Shown: positions 1 to 6,652 of the stretch, piece by piece | Numbering within the stretch: the stretch's first letter is position 1 | Layout: the number at the start of each line of letters is the position of its first letter | Origin: Gammaproteobacteria bacterium | GTDB taxonomy: Bacteria; Pseudomonadota; Gammaproteobacteria; Pseudomonadales; Azotimanducaceae | DNA: 12,398 bases | Assembly: GCA_030432795.1 (NCBI GenBank) | Contig: JAUILW010000055.1 | Span: 1-12,398, forward strand | Direction: 5' to 3' | Position numbers and translations under genes: made by a program | The notes under the pieces: model-generated | The model's database searches: none | What the model was told of the DNA's origin: nothing | Seen by the model: only the letters and a program-made list of their open reading frames with translations

Positions 1-919
1 GCGCCGCATCGCCCAGCAACACCACATTGCCATCGCGCCACGACGGCACCGGGTCACGATCGATCATGGGATACTCGAGCACCTCCGGTGCCGCGAGAAT
101 CAGCTGCGGGACGTCCAGCCAACCGTAGCGCCAGTCGGCGAACCGCTCGGCCACGCGGTGCGCATCCACCCGCCGATTCCAGTCACCTGACTGCTGCTCG
201 CCGGACGTTGCGACCTCGGCGATCCAGTTGATGGTTGCAAGCCCAGTGTCGGGGGCAGGATCGGTGATGGGATAGAACACCACCCGTTGTTGATGCGAAC
301 CAAGCCCGACAAACGAAGCGCCGGTACGGATGGCTGGCGCTGAGCTGGTACCGCGCCACATGATCGCCCCACCCCAGCGGATGGGCGGTTGGGCCGGATA
401 CATGTGCTGCCGCACCGCCGAGTGAATGCCATCCGCGCCGATCAGCACACACCCGTGGGTCTGGTAGCCACCCGAACCGGTCTTCACCTGCACCACAACC
501 CCGTCGGGTTCGTTCTGGTAGCCGACCAGCCGATGCCCCGTGCGCACGGCGTCAGCGCCAAGGCGTGCACAGACAAGCTCGTACAACATCATGTGCAGTG
601 CGCCGCGGTGCACCGAATACTGCGGCCAGCGATAGCCCGCCTGCAGGCCTCGGGGCTCCGCGTAGACATCATTGCCGTTGCGCCCCACGAGGGCCCACTC
701 CCGGCACTGGACTCCCACAGCGGCCAGCGCCGCGTCGTCGATCCCCAGGTCATAGAGCTCCCGCACGGCGTTTGGTTGCAGGTTGATCCCTACCCCAAGG
801 GGTTTCATCTGCTCCACCGCTTCCAGGACCAGGCAGGGCATACCGATCTGATGCAGCGTGAGCGCCGCGGCGAGACCACCGATGCCTCCACCGGCAATGA
901 TTACTGGAGCGTTGTGCAC
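1..919 (-). CDS. PhzS-like FAD-dependent monooxygenase (partial, C-terminus beyond window)
   Basis: Class A flavoprotein monooxygenase (FAD_binding_3 family), which would use NAD(P)H and FAD to hydroxylate or decarboxylate an aromatic substrate. 306 residues are visible. A dinucleotide-binding GGGIGG sits at residues 10-15, the DG motif GADGIHSAVR at 161-170, and LLGDAA at 301-306, where the window cuts the usual GDAAH motif. PLGVGINLQPNAV (40-52), PQYSVHRG (99-106), MWRG (187-190) and LEYPMIDRDP (281-290) closely resemble Pseudomonas PhzS as I recall it. The GTG start at 919 is nearly forced: an in-frame TAG lies four codons upstream, and the first internal ATG falls after the GGGIGG motif. 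A GGA lies about 9 nt before the GTG. The gene is divergent from the acyl-CoA dehydrogenase. No phenazine genes are visible, so the substrate is unknown; salicylate- or kynurenine-type hydroxylase are alternatives. Confidence 0.85.
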   Translation of the reverse strand, partial: MHNAPVIIAGGGIGGLAAALTLHQIGMPCLVLEAVEQMKPLGVGINLQPNAVRELYDLGIDDAALAAVGVQCREWALVGRNGNDVYAEPRGLQAGYRWPQYSVHRGALHMMLYELVCARLGADAVRTGHRLVGYQNEPDGVVVQVKTGSGGYQTHGCVLIGADGIHSAVRQHMYPAQPPIRWGGAIMWRGTSSAPAIRTGASFVGLGSHQQRVVFYPITDPAPDTGLATINWIAEVATSGEQQSGDWNRRVDAHRVAERFADWRYGWLDVPQLILAAPEVLEYPMIDRDPVPSWRDGNVVLLGDAA

Positions 920-1019
920 CCCGGGATCCTACACTCCGGCCGCCGTAGCCTCCATTCGCCCGACACCCTAGAATGGGTCGCAGAATTGATAGCAAGAACG
1001 ATCTCTAGGAGGGACCACC
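920..1019. promoter_or_regulatory. Divergent intergenic spacer, probable promoter region
   Basis: This 100-bp gap separates two divergent genes, so promoters for both are expected here. On the plus strand TAGAAT at 969-974 differs from the -10 consensus at one position, but the corresponding -35 position is poor. The short arms ACCC (965-968) and GGGT (975-978) flank this hexamer and could mark an operator, though 4-bp arms are common by chance. No transcription-factor site can be named. Confidence 0.25.
1007..1013 (+). promoter_or_regulatory. Strong Shine-Dalgarno for the acyl-CoA dehydrogenase
   Basis: AGGAGGG lies 6 nt before the ATG at 1020, the best ribosome binding site in the window. 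It fixes the start at 1020 rather than at the internal ATG encoding Met15. Confidence 0.75.
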
Positions 1020-2276
1020 ATGGCGGAAGCCGATCTCGAAGCCGATCTCAATAACCTCACCATGTCCGCAGAAGCACAACCGCTGTTCGATGCGGTGGTG
1101 GCGCACATCAAGGAAAACGTCGCCCCCATCACTGAGGAGTTCTACCGCCTCGGCGAAGGCCGCGCCGACCGCTGGAGCTGGGCACCGGGTCAGCTTGAGC
1201 TGCTGCAAACCGCTAAAGACAAAGCCAAGGCGGCAGGCCTTTGGAACTTCTTTCTGCCGGACGCAGACACCGGCGAAGGCCTGAAGAACCTCGACTACGC
1301 CTACCTCGCCGCCGAACTCGGCAAGAATCCGCTGGCCTCCGAGACGCTGAACTGCAGCGCGCCGGACACCGGCAACATGGAAGTGCTCGAGCGCGTGGGA
1401 ACCGAAGCCCAGAAAGAGCAGTGGCTCAAGCCCCTCCTCAACGGCGAAATCCGCTCCTGCTTCGGCATGACTGAGCCCGGCCTGCCGAGCTCTGATGCCA
1501 AGAACATCGACTGCCGCGCGGTGCTGGAAGGCGACGAGTGGGTCATCAACGGCGAGAAGTACTACATCTCAGGCGCCGGAGATCCTCGCTGTAAGATAAT
1601 GATTTTGATGGTAAAAACCAGCCCGGATGCACCCTCTCACCGGCAGCAGTCGCAGATTCTTGTGCCCATGGACACCCCCGGCCTGGAAGTGCTCGGACCC
1701 ATGCACGTGTTCGGCCACGACGACGCGCCGCACGGCCACATGCATCTGAAGCTCACCAACTGTCGGGTGCCGAAAGAGAACATCCTGCTCGGCGAAGGCC
1801 GCGGCTTCGAGATCTCTCAGGTACGCCTGGGCCCGGGCCGCATCCACCACTGCATGCGCTCCATCGGTCAGGCCGAGCGCGCGCTGGACCTGATGGTTCG
1901 ACGCGGCCTCACCCGCGTCGCCTTCGGCAAGCCCATCGCCCAGCTCGGCAAGAACATGGAAGTGATCTCCCGCGCCCGCATCGAGATCGAAGCCATGCGC
2001 CTGATGGTGCTCAAGGCCGCCAAGGCCATGGACGTGCTCGGCAATAAGGAAGCGCGGCTGTGGGTGCACATGGTCAAAGCCATGGTGCCCGAGCGGGTGT
2101 GCCAGATCATCGACCAGGCCATCCAGATTCACGGCGCCACCGGTGTGTCGCAATGGACGCCGCTGGCCGACATGTACACCGGCCAGCGCACCCTGCGCCT
2201 GGCAGACGGCCCGGACGAGGTACACCACATGGTGGTAGGCCGCGCCGAGCTCAGGAAGTACGACGGCATCGTCTGA
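1020..2276 (+). CDS. Acyl-CoA dehydrogenase, ACAD10/11-type
   Basis: A 418-residue cytosolic flavoenzyme expected to form the alpha,beta double bond of an acyl-CoA, passing electrons to electron-transfer flavoprotein. The helical N-terminal domain spans about residues 15-145. The middle beta domain includes CFGMTEPGLPSSDAKNI (147-163), the FAD- and substrate-contacting segment. The C-terminal helical domain includes RVAFGKPIAQ (299-308), QIHGATG (369-375) and ADGPDEVH (395-402). In medium-chain dehydrogenases the catalytic base is Glu in YEGT; here Asp396 occupies that place, which is usual for the ACAD10/11 branch. That branch handles long or branched, including 4-hydroxylated, acyl-CoAs, but the substrate cannot be read here. 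The gene stands alone on the plus strand, converging with the M81 gene. Its start carries a perfect 12-bp tandem duplication. Confidence 0.93.
   Translation: MAEADLEADLNNLTMSAEAQPLFDAVVAHIKENVAPITEEFYRLGEGRADRWSWAPGQLELLQTAKDKAKAAGLWNFFLPDADTGEGLKNLDYAYLAAELGKNPLASETLNCSAPDTGNMEVLERVGTEAQKEQWLKPLLNGEIRSCFGMTEPGLPSSDAKNIDCRAVLEGDEWVINGEKYYISGAGDPRCKIMILMVKTSPDAPSHRQQSQILVPMDTPGLEVLGPMHVFGHDDAPHGHMHLKLTNCRVPKENILLGEGRGFEISQVRLGPGRIHHCMRSIGQAERALDLMVRRGLTRVAFGKPIAQLGKNMEVISRARIEIEAMRLMVLKAAKAMDVLGNKEARLWVHMVKAMVPERVCQIIDQAIQIHGATGVSQWTPLADMYTGQRTLRLADGPDEVHHMVVGRAELRKYDGIV
1026..1049 (+). repeat. Perfect 12-bp tandem duplication at the start of the acyl-CoA dehydrogenase
   Basis: The unit GAAGCCGATCTC occurs twice without mismatch (1026-1037 and 1038-1049) and encodes EADL-EADL at residues 3-10. 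It is in frame and lies before the conserved dehydrogenase domain, so it should be tolerated. It looks like a recent slippage duplication. Confidence 0.9.
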
Positions 2277-2291
2277 TATCGTCCGCACGTT

Positions 2292-2317
2292 GCCCCGGTA
2301 CCCAGCGGTACCGGGGC
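2292..2317. terminator. Perfect 11-bp hairpin between convergent genes
   Basis: GCCCCGGTACC (2292-2302) and GGTACCGGGGC (2307-2317) are exact inverted copies around a CAGC tetraloop, starting 15 bp after the acyl-CoA dehydrogenase stop and 32 bp beyond the M81 stop. The position between converging genes suggests a bidirectional terminator or mRNA-end stabiliser. Neither strand has a downstream T tract, so it is not a classical intrinsic terminator. Confidence 0.5.
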
Positions 2318-2333
2318 CCCACCGACCTCAGGG

Positions 2334-2366
2334 CCCTTACCCCTACCCCTACCCCTTCCCATCCCC
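2334..2366 (-). other. G-quadruplex-type G-run tract covering the M81 stop codon
   Basis: Read on the minus strand this stretch has six runs of three or four Gs separated by two or three bases, including GGGGTAGGGGTAGGGG, which satisfies the usual four-run quadruplex rule. The TAG stop of the M81 gene (2349-2351) lies within it, so the structure could form in that gene's mRNA end as well as in DNA. Formation and function are inferred. Confidence 0.6.
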
Positions 2367-3839
2367 GAACACCGCATCTTCGTGCAGCGGCCAGAGCCTC
2401 CTGGCGGTGCGCTGCCGCTCGAATACCTCTACCTGCAACGTACACAGGCCAGGCGTATCAGCGGTGACGATGGCGCCGGCGACATCTTTGAAGCAGGCGC
2501 GAAAGTGATTGCTGGATTTCAACGCCACCACGTCGTAGCGCGCAACGTCCACGCCCACCGCCAGAAACGGTTCGAGGTCGAAGGTCTGCGATCGCCTGGA
2601 TGCGACGATGACGTCCATCCCTTCAATCGTTAGCCGCACCATCGGCCCGAGGTTCAATGGCGTGCCGCGGAACATATGGGTCATGACGAGCCTGCCGTCG
2701 GAGATGGCCCGCACATCGGCACGCGCCGCGAGCGGCGCGCCGTGCAGATCATCCGTGCGCCCGCCGAGGGTGACATCGAGGCTTGCGCCGACGCCGGCTG
2801 CAATCGCATCGGCCACCGTCTGCGGATCCACGACAAAACCAAATACCGCACGCGCACCCAAGCCTGCGTCGAGCATGGCGCGCAGCAGGTGCGTACCGTC
2901 GCCGGGGCTGCCGCCGCCGCAGTTGTCAGACGTTTCGTTAATGACGATCGGCGCGGGCGTGCCCGCCTCGCGCAGTGCCAGCGCCTGGGTCACCGCCTCC
3001 TCAGCCGAGAGGCTCTCCGGGCGGAAGCTGTCCCGCGCGGCCCAGAGCGTTTCCGCGACGCGGCGGGCGATCTGCTCGCCATCGTCGCCGTACGTAGTCA
3101 CTGCGATCATGCTCCCAACGTGCGGCACATCCGTGTAGGGAAACCCGTGAAACCAGCTCACATCCACCACCTGCGCTGCATCCCGCTCTGCCGCCTCGGA
3201 CTCAAGCACCCGCTGCAGCATGGCGCCACCCGGGCCACCAAAAGTCGTCGTAGTGGGAATCAACATCGGCACATCGACCACCGAACAGCGGCTTCTGCGG
3301 TTGTTTTCGTACATGTCGATGAGTAGATCCACCGCCTCATGGGAGCGCTCGTGCAGATCCACGTGCGGGTAGTGGTGACACGCGAAGATGCCCTGCAGCG
3401 CATCGGCCATGGCCTGGGTAACGTTGCCGTGCAGGTCGAACGTGGCAACGATGGGCAGCTCCTCGCCCACAGCCCGACGGATGCGCATCACCAGGTCGGC
3501 TTCCATGTCTTCCAGGCCGTCGACCACGCCGGCGCCATGCAGAAGAAGCAACAGACCGTCTATCGGCGCCGCGTCCGCAAGCCTGTCAAGCAACTCCTCC
3601 GCCATCGTCTCGTAGGCTTGGCGAGCGATGGTGCCCGATGGCTGCGTCCAGGCGTGCAGCAATGGTACCGCCGTGACATCGCGGGCAACGCAGGCGTCCA
3701 CCGCGCCACCGAGGTTGGATTCCTGGCCACTGGTCCGGAGCAACTGCGCGCCGCGACGGATCATGAAATCTCCGATCTCGGTGTACCCCTGCGCGTAGGT
3801 ATTGGTTTCGTGTTCGATGCCACCTATGGCGATGCGCAC
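2349..3839 (-). CDS. M81 family metallopeptidase (MlrC-like)
   Basis: A 496-residue protein of the M81/MlrC family, named for a Sphingomonas zinc enzyme that cleaves linear microcystin fragments. Family marks are IGGIEHETNTY (5-15), FDLHGN (134-139), HHYPHVDLHER (155-165) and NETSDNCGGGSPGDGT (301-316). Asp135, His137 and His159 have the spacing of the metal ligands reported for MlrC, so an active metal site is likely. Most relatives lie in bacteria with no link to microcystin, so the true substrate is unknown; a peptide or amide compound is a guess. No signal peptide is seen, so it is probably cytosolic. The start is GTG at 3839, with GGAG 8 nt upstream, giving the family's usual N-terminus. 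It begins 2 bp after the DUF3445 stop, indicating co-translation. Its last codons run into a G-run tract. Confidence 0.88.
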   Translation of the reverse strand: MRIAIGGIEHETNTYAQGYTEIGDFMIRRGAQLLRTSGQESNLGGAVDACVARDVTAVPLLHAWTQPSGTIARQAYETMAEELLDRLADAAPIDGLLLLLHGAGVVDGLEDMEADLVMRIRRAVGEELPIVATFDLHGNVTQAMADALQGIFACHHYPHVDLHERSHEAVDLLIDMYENNRRSRCSVVDVPMLIPTTTTFGGPGGAMLQRVLESEAAERDAAQVVDVSWFHGFPYTDVPHVGSMIAVTTYGDDGEQIARRVAETLWAARDSFRPESLSAEEAVTQALALREAGTPAPIVINETSDNCGGGSPGDGTHLLRAMLDAGLGARAVFGFVVDPQTVADAIAAGVGASLDVTLGGRTDDLHGAPLAARADVRAISDGRLVMTHMFRGTPLNLGPMVRLTIEGMDVIVASRRSQTFDLEPFLAVGVDVARYDVVALKSSNHFRACFKDVAGAIVTADTPGLCTLQVEVFERQRTARRLWPLHEDAVFGDGKG

Positions 3840-3841
3840 TA

Positions 3842-4666
3842 TCAGGGCTCCAGCAGCGTTTTGAGGTACTCGAGCAACGCATCGTAGCGCGCCTCACCGA
3901 AATCTGCGCGCTCATCCGCGCTCCAGCACCGCATGTTCTCACGCATCTCGGCGGCGGCATCCAGATGGCCGGCCAGATCAGAGACTGCCGCAAACCGCAC
4001 GTTGATCGTGAACAGCACCACATCGTCGTTGAGCTTGCGCAGGGTCTGGCGTTCGCTGCGCAGAACCTGCGCTGCCGCAGGCAGCGGCGGCTCCGGCTGC
4101 ACGCCTGGGTGAAAACGATCCGCATCGGTATGCATGGACCAGTTGCGCCGCTCGAAGATTCGCTGCAGCGGCAAACGCTCGAAGAAGCGTTGCATGCGCG
4201 CACCGATCGCTTCGTTGAGCCCATCCACCGTCGCATGAATGGCCCATAGCGGTTGACCGATCTTCTCCTTCAGCGACCAGTAAGATGGCGAACACAATGA
4301 CGCGGCAACGAGTTCGTACACATCACCACTGCGCTGCATGACACACAGATCATCCGGAACCAGAAGCGATGCCTGCTCAAGCGACTCTACATGTGACTGC
4401 TGAAGATGCTCCGCCACACAACGTGCAGCAAGGGCGGCAGCATCCGCGCCGCGTTCGAGGCAGGTCAGCACCTGCTCACGCTCATCGCGCAGCAGCGCGG
4501 TCTTGCGTTCGCGTTCTGAGATGCTGATGCGTTGGGGAAACCACTGGGCGGCATCGATGGGCGACAGGCCCAGACGATACCGCCCGCCGGCGCCACGCCA
4601 GGGTGGCGCCTGGAAGATAGCCTCAGGCGACAGTGAGGTCGACGACTGTGGCACCGTTGGCGGCAC
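3842..4666 (-). CDS. DUF3445 protein, haem-dependent oxidative N-demethylase-like
   Basis: About 274 residues resembling DUF3445, the family of the haem-binding PAS-fold subunit of bacterial oxidative dimethylamine demethylase (HODM). Matching segments are GLSPIDAAQWF (33-43), VPDDLCVM (103-110), LVAASLCSPSYWSLKEKIG (119-137), IHATVDGLN (143-151), RRNWSMH (173-179) and a C-terminal RQTLRKLNDDVVLFTINV (206-223). The known HODM works with further redox subunits, and none is visible here, so the protein could be a stand-alone haem protein or sensor. The start is uncertain: an in-frame TGA at 4730-4732 bounds it, the first candidate is GTG at 4666 (overlapping the yegP-like gene by 44 bp) and a second is GTG at 4654; neither has a clear Shine-Dalgarno. 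The gene is followed 2 bp later by the M81 gene, suggesting a functional pair. Confidence 0.8.
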   Translation of the reverse strand: MPPTVPQSSTSLSPEAIFQAPPWRGAGGRYRLGLSPIDAAQWFPQRISISERERKTALLRDEREQVLTCLERGADAAALAARCVAEHLQQSHVESLEQASLLVPDDLCVMQRSGDVYELVAASLCSPSYWSLKEKIGQPLWAIHATVDGLNEAIGARMQRFFERLPLQRIFERRNWSMHTDADRFHPGVQPEPPLPAAAQVLRSERQTLRKLNDDVVLFTINVRFAAVSDLAGHLDAAAEMRENMRCWSADERADFGEARYDALLEYLKTLLEP

Positions 4667-4958
4667 GACTGATCGACGCGATGCCGTTGTCGCACGCTTT
4701 CTCTGTGCTGTAGGTTTCGCTGGTGCCGATCACCTGCCCATTGGTGGACTTCAGATTGAAACGGAACCCATTCTTGGCCGCCTTCTTGTCGAAGCAGTTG
4801 GCGTTGCCGCAGTTCTTCTGCACCGACGCCACACCGTTTTTACAGCCCGACTTGGAGGCGTAGCCCTGGCTCGCCAGAACGATCTCGCCATTGCTGGCTT
4901 TCAGGCGGAAACGGAACTTGCCGCCCTTGTCTTTGAAGATTTCGAATTTCCCGGCCAC
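4623..4958 (-). CDS. YegP-like DUF1508 protein (two tandem repeats)
   Basis: A 111-residue cytosolic protein with two copies of the DUF1508/YegP repeat. The first covers about residues 4-46 (GKFRFRLKASNGEIVLAS, then NGVASV) and the second about 57-97 (NGFRFNLKSTNGQVIGTS, then NGIASI). Length and opening match E. coli YegP (110 residues, beginning MAGWFEL). The function of the family is not established. I choose the GTG at 4958 because GGGAG lies 5 nt upstream and VAGKFEIF matches the family N-terminus; longer readings beginning near 5000 add unrelated residues. Four cysteines (39, 50, 55, 89) are present, which E. coli YegP lacks as I recall it. It follows rpoS by 86 bp behind a possible promoter, so RpoS-linked stress expression is possible but not shown. 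Confidence 0.9.
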   Translation of the reverse strand: MAGKFEIFKDKGGKFRFRLKASNGEIVLASQGYASKSGCKNGVASVQKNCGNANCFDKKAAKNGFRFNLKSTNGQVIGTSETYSTEKACDNGIASISRAANGATVVDLTVA

Positions 4959-4987
4959 GTTTGCTCCCTCAGGTAAATGGCCAGTGA

Positions 4988-5016
4988 ACATTAACGCCAA
5001 CCGGATGATGACTCAA
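4988..5016 (-). promoter_or_regulatory. Possible sigma-70-type promoter for the yegP-like gene
   Basis: TTGAGT (5011-5016, four of six to the -35 consensus) and TAATGT (4988-4993, three of six to the -10) are 17 bp apart, about 30 bp before the GTG start. The position is right but the boxes are weak; read-through from rpoS is also possible. Confidence 0.3.
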
Positions 5017-5037
5017 CTTGCCCACACCGGCTTTGGC
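4996..5037 (-). repeat. Imperfect inverted repeat between rpoS and the yegP-like gene
   Basis: Read on the minus strand GCCAA-ag-CCGG (5027-5037) can pair with CCGGTTGGC (4996-5004), a 9-bp stem with a 2-nt bulge and a 22-nt loop, just after the rpoS stop. It lacks a T tract. It may attenuate read-through or be fortuitous. Confidence 0.3.
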
Positions 5038-5044
5038 GTACCTG

Positions 5045-5920
5045 TTATCCGAATACCTGATCTACCGACAGGCCATGGCTCTCCATAGAGCGTCGCAAAC
5101 GTCGCAGCGCCTCCATCTGGATCTGCCGCACGCGTTCTCGGGTCAGACCGATGTCCGTGCCTACCTCTTCCAGCGTGGAGGTCTTGTGCCCGCGCAGGCC
5201 AAAGCGCCGGGCCAGCACTTCCTGGTGCTTGTCGGAGAGGTCCGTGAGCAGCGCCTCCAACTTGATCATCAGATCCTGCCGCTGCACCTGGGCGGCGGGA
5301 TCCGGGCTGTTCTCATCCGGAATCATCTCGAGCAGCTGCCGATCTTCGCTCGAGCGAAGATCATCCAGCGAGTCGATGCGCTCGTTGAGCTTGAGCAGGC
5401 GGCGGACGTCATCCACCGGGCGGTCGATCAGTCGGGCGATGTCATCGGGGGTGGGATCATGGTCGAGTTTCTGCGCCAGCTCCCGGGCTGCACGCAGATA
5501 CACATTCATCTCTTTCACCACGTGCACGGGCAACCGGATGGTGCGCGTCTGGTTCATCAGCGCCCGCTCCATGCTCTGCCGAATCCACCACGTGGCGTAG
5601 GTGGAGAAGCGGAAGCCCCGCTCCGGATCGAACTTTTCCACTGCATGCATGAGGCCGATGTTGCCTTCCTCGATCAGATCGAGAAGGGAAAGACCGCGCG
5701 ACAGATAGCGCCGCGCAATCTTGACCACCAGACGCAGGTTGGACTCGATCATGCGCTTGCGCGCTCGTTCGTCCCCGCTGCGTACCAGCCGCGCGAAGTG
5801 CTTTTCTTCATCCGCGCTCAACAGCGGCGAGAACCCGATCTCTTTCAGATAGAGCTGCGTCGCATCCGGTGCCTCGCGTCGGGTGTCAACGTTCAGCGAG
5901 CTGGCAGTTTGCGGGGCCAT
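5045..5920 (-). CDS. rpoS: RNA polymerase sigma factor RpoS
   Basis: The stationary-phase and general-stress sigma-70 family factor, which directs RNA polymerase to stress promoters. Residues 20-36 (DATQLYLKEIGFSPLLS) are region 1.2. Region 2 runs from about 55 to 126, with NLRLVVKIARRY (61-72), DLIEEGNIGLMHAVEKFD (81-98) and the -10-recognising RFSTYATWWIRQ (104-115). Region 3 is about 133-200. Region 4, about 218-285, has the helix-turn-helix TLEEVGTDIGLTRERVRQIQ (249-268). At 291 residues it is about 40 shorter than E. coli or P. aeruginosa RpoS, the difference lying in the variable N-terminus before region 1.2. RpoS identity over RpoD or RpoH rests on length, sequence and position after nlpD. 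ATG 5920 has AGGA 6 nt upstream, directly after an inverted repeat that may control translation. Confidence 0.96.
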   Translation of the reverse strand: MAPQTASSLNVDTRREAPDATQLYLKEIGFSPLLSADEEKHFARLVRSGDERARKRMIESNLRLVVKIARRYLSRGLSLLDLIEEGNIGLMHAVEKFDPERGFRFSTYATWWIRQSMERALMNQTRTIRLPVHVVKEMNVYLRAARELAQKLDHDPTPDDIARLIDRPVDDVRRLLKLNERIDSLDDLRSSEDRQLLEMIPDENSPDPAAQVQRQDLMIKLEALLTDLSDKHQEVLARRFGLRGHKTSTLEEVGTDIGLTRERVRQIQMEALRRLRRSMESHGLSVDQVFG

Positions 5921-5930
5921 TTAGCGTCCT

Positions 5931-5962
5931 TGCTTTTCTGCTAATGCGAGTCTGGAAAAGCA
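5931..5962 (-). promoter_or_regulatory. Inverted repeat in the rpoS leader abutting the ribosome binding site
   Basis: In the transcript TGCTTTTC (5955-5962) and GAAAAGCA (5931-5938) form an exact 8-bp stem with a 16-nt loop, and the downstream arm ends at the base before the AGGA Shine-Dalgarno (5927-5930). Such a stem could limit ribosome access, as the rpoS leader does in E. coli, although the sequence is not the E. coli one. There is no T tract in a terminator position. Confidence 0.5.
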
Positions 5963-5975
5963 GGACGGGCGGCGC

Positions 5976-6650
5976 TTAACGCAATACCGACCTCGGGCTA
6001 ATGGGTTCGCCATCCTTGCGAATCTCGAAGTGCAGCTTTGCCGCCCGTCCTGTACCCCCTATGTCGGCAAGACGCGCGCCAACTTTAACGTTTTTACCCT
6101 CAGCCACCGCTGCATCCGCGTTAAAGCCGTAAGCGCTCAGATAACCGGCCGCATGGCGGATGATGACAAAGGTCTCGTAGCCGCCGAGGCCGGTGCCCGA
6201 GTACACCACCGTGCCGGATGCCGCAGCTTTCACCTGCGTGCGCGCCGGCACCGAAAAGTCCAGCCCTTTGTTGCCGCGGCCGAATTCCCGTGTTGGCTTT
6301 GCGGCTACAGGCCAGCTGAACGCTGGTGCTTGCTGCGGCGCGGCTGCCGGTTTTGCCGGTCGGGGTTGCGATTTCGCCGCCGGTTTTCTGGCAGCAACGG
6401 AGCCGCCGCGCAGCCGTATTCTCTGGCCAGGGTAGATGGTGTACGGCGTGCGCAGGCCGTTCCGCGCGGCAAGCTGCTTCACATCGAGGCCAAAGCGCCA
6501 GGCGATGGAGTACAGGGTATCGCCTTTGCGCACAACGTAGCTCGCTACCCGTGCGTCGGGCGGTTGCGCACGCTCCGTGACCAACGGCCGCCCCTGGGTT
6601 GCGCACCCGGCGAGCAGCAGCAGCCCCAGGAACAGCGCGATCCGGCGCAT
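5976..6650 (-). CDS. nlpD: NlpD lipoprotein, LytM-domain activator of cell-wall amidase
   Basis: A 224-residue outer-membrane-directed lipoprotein that in E. coli activates the amidase AmiC during septum splitting. Residues 1-16 are a lipoprotein signal ending LLLAGC, with Cys16 as lipidation site. A LysM peptidoglycan-binding domain spans 37-80 (YVVRKGDTLYSIAWRFGLD at 38-56). An Ala/Pro/Lys-rich linker spans about 87-112, and a LytM/M23-like domain 113-224. The first zinc-binding His of active M23 enzymes is replaced: residues 127-132 read NKGLDF, and the SAYGFN segment (172-177) lacks His. This degenerate site is expected of NlpD, which regulates rather than cuts. ATG 6650 begins 2 bp after the popT stop; a longer upstream reading overlaps popT and would bury the signal peptide. 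The position before rpoS is the classical one. Confidence 0.95.
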   Translation of the reverse strand: MRRIALFLGLLLLAGCATQGRPLVTERAQPPDARVASYVVRKGDTLYSIAWRFGLDVKQLAARNGLRTPYTIYPGQRIRLRGGSVAARKPAAKSQPRPAKPAAAPQQAPAFSWPVAAKPTREFGRGNKGLDFSVPARTQVKAAASGTVVYSGTGLGGYETFVIIRHAAGYLSAYGFNADAAVAEGKNVKVGARLADIGGTGRAAKLHFEIRKDGEPISPRSVLR

Positions 6651-6652
6651 CG

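Noticed and set aside
389..1054. Plus-strand open frame of 221 codons
   Set aside because: It lies opposite the monooxygenase gene, has no recognisable motif and overlaps the acyl-CoA dehydrogenase start. The minus-strand frame carries clear FAD motifs.
1569..2288. Minus-strand open frame of 239 codons
   Set aside because: It is antisense to the acyl-CoA dehydrogenase and rich in His, Val and Ala, as expected of a high-GC shadow frame; no family is recognisable.
2334..2366. CCCCTA repeats as a telomere or replicon end
   Set aside because: Only three near-copies inside a gene end and surrounded by ordinary chromosomal genes; a simple G-run tract is the better reading.
5018..5944. Plus-strand open frame of 308 codons opposite rpoS
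   Set aside because: RpoS is unmistakable on the other strand; this frame has no motif and no good ribosome binding site.
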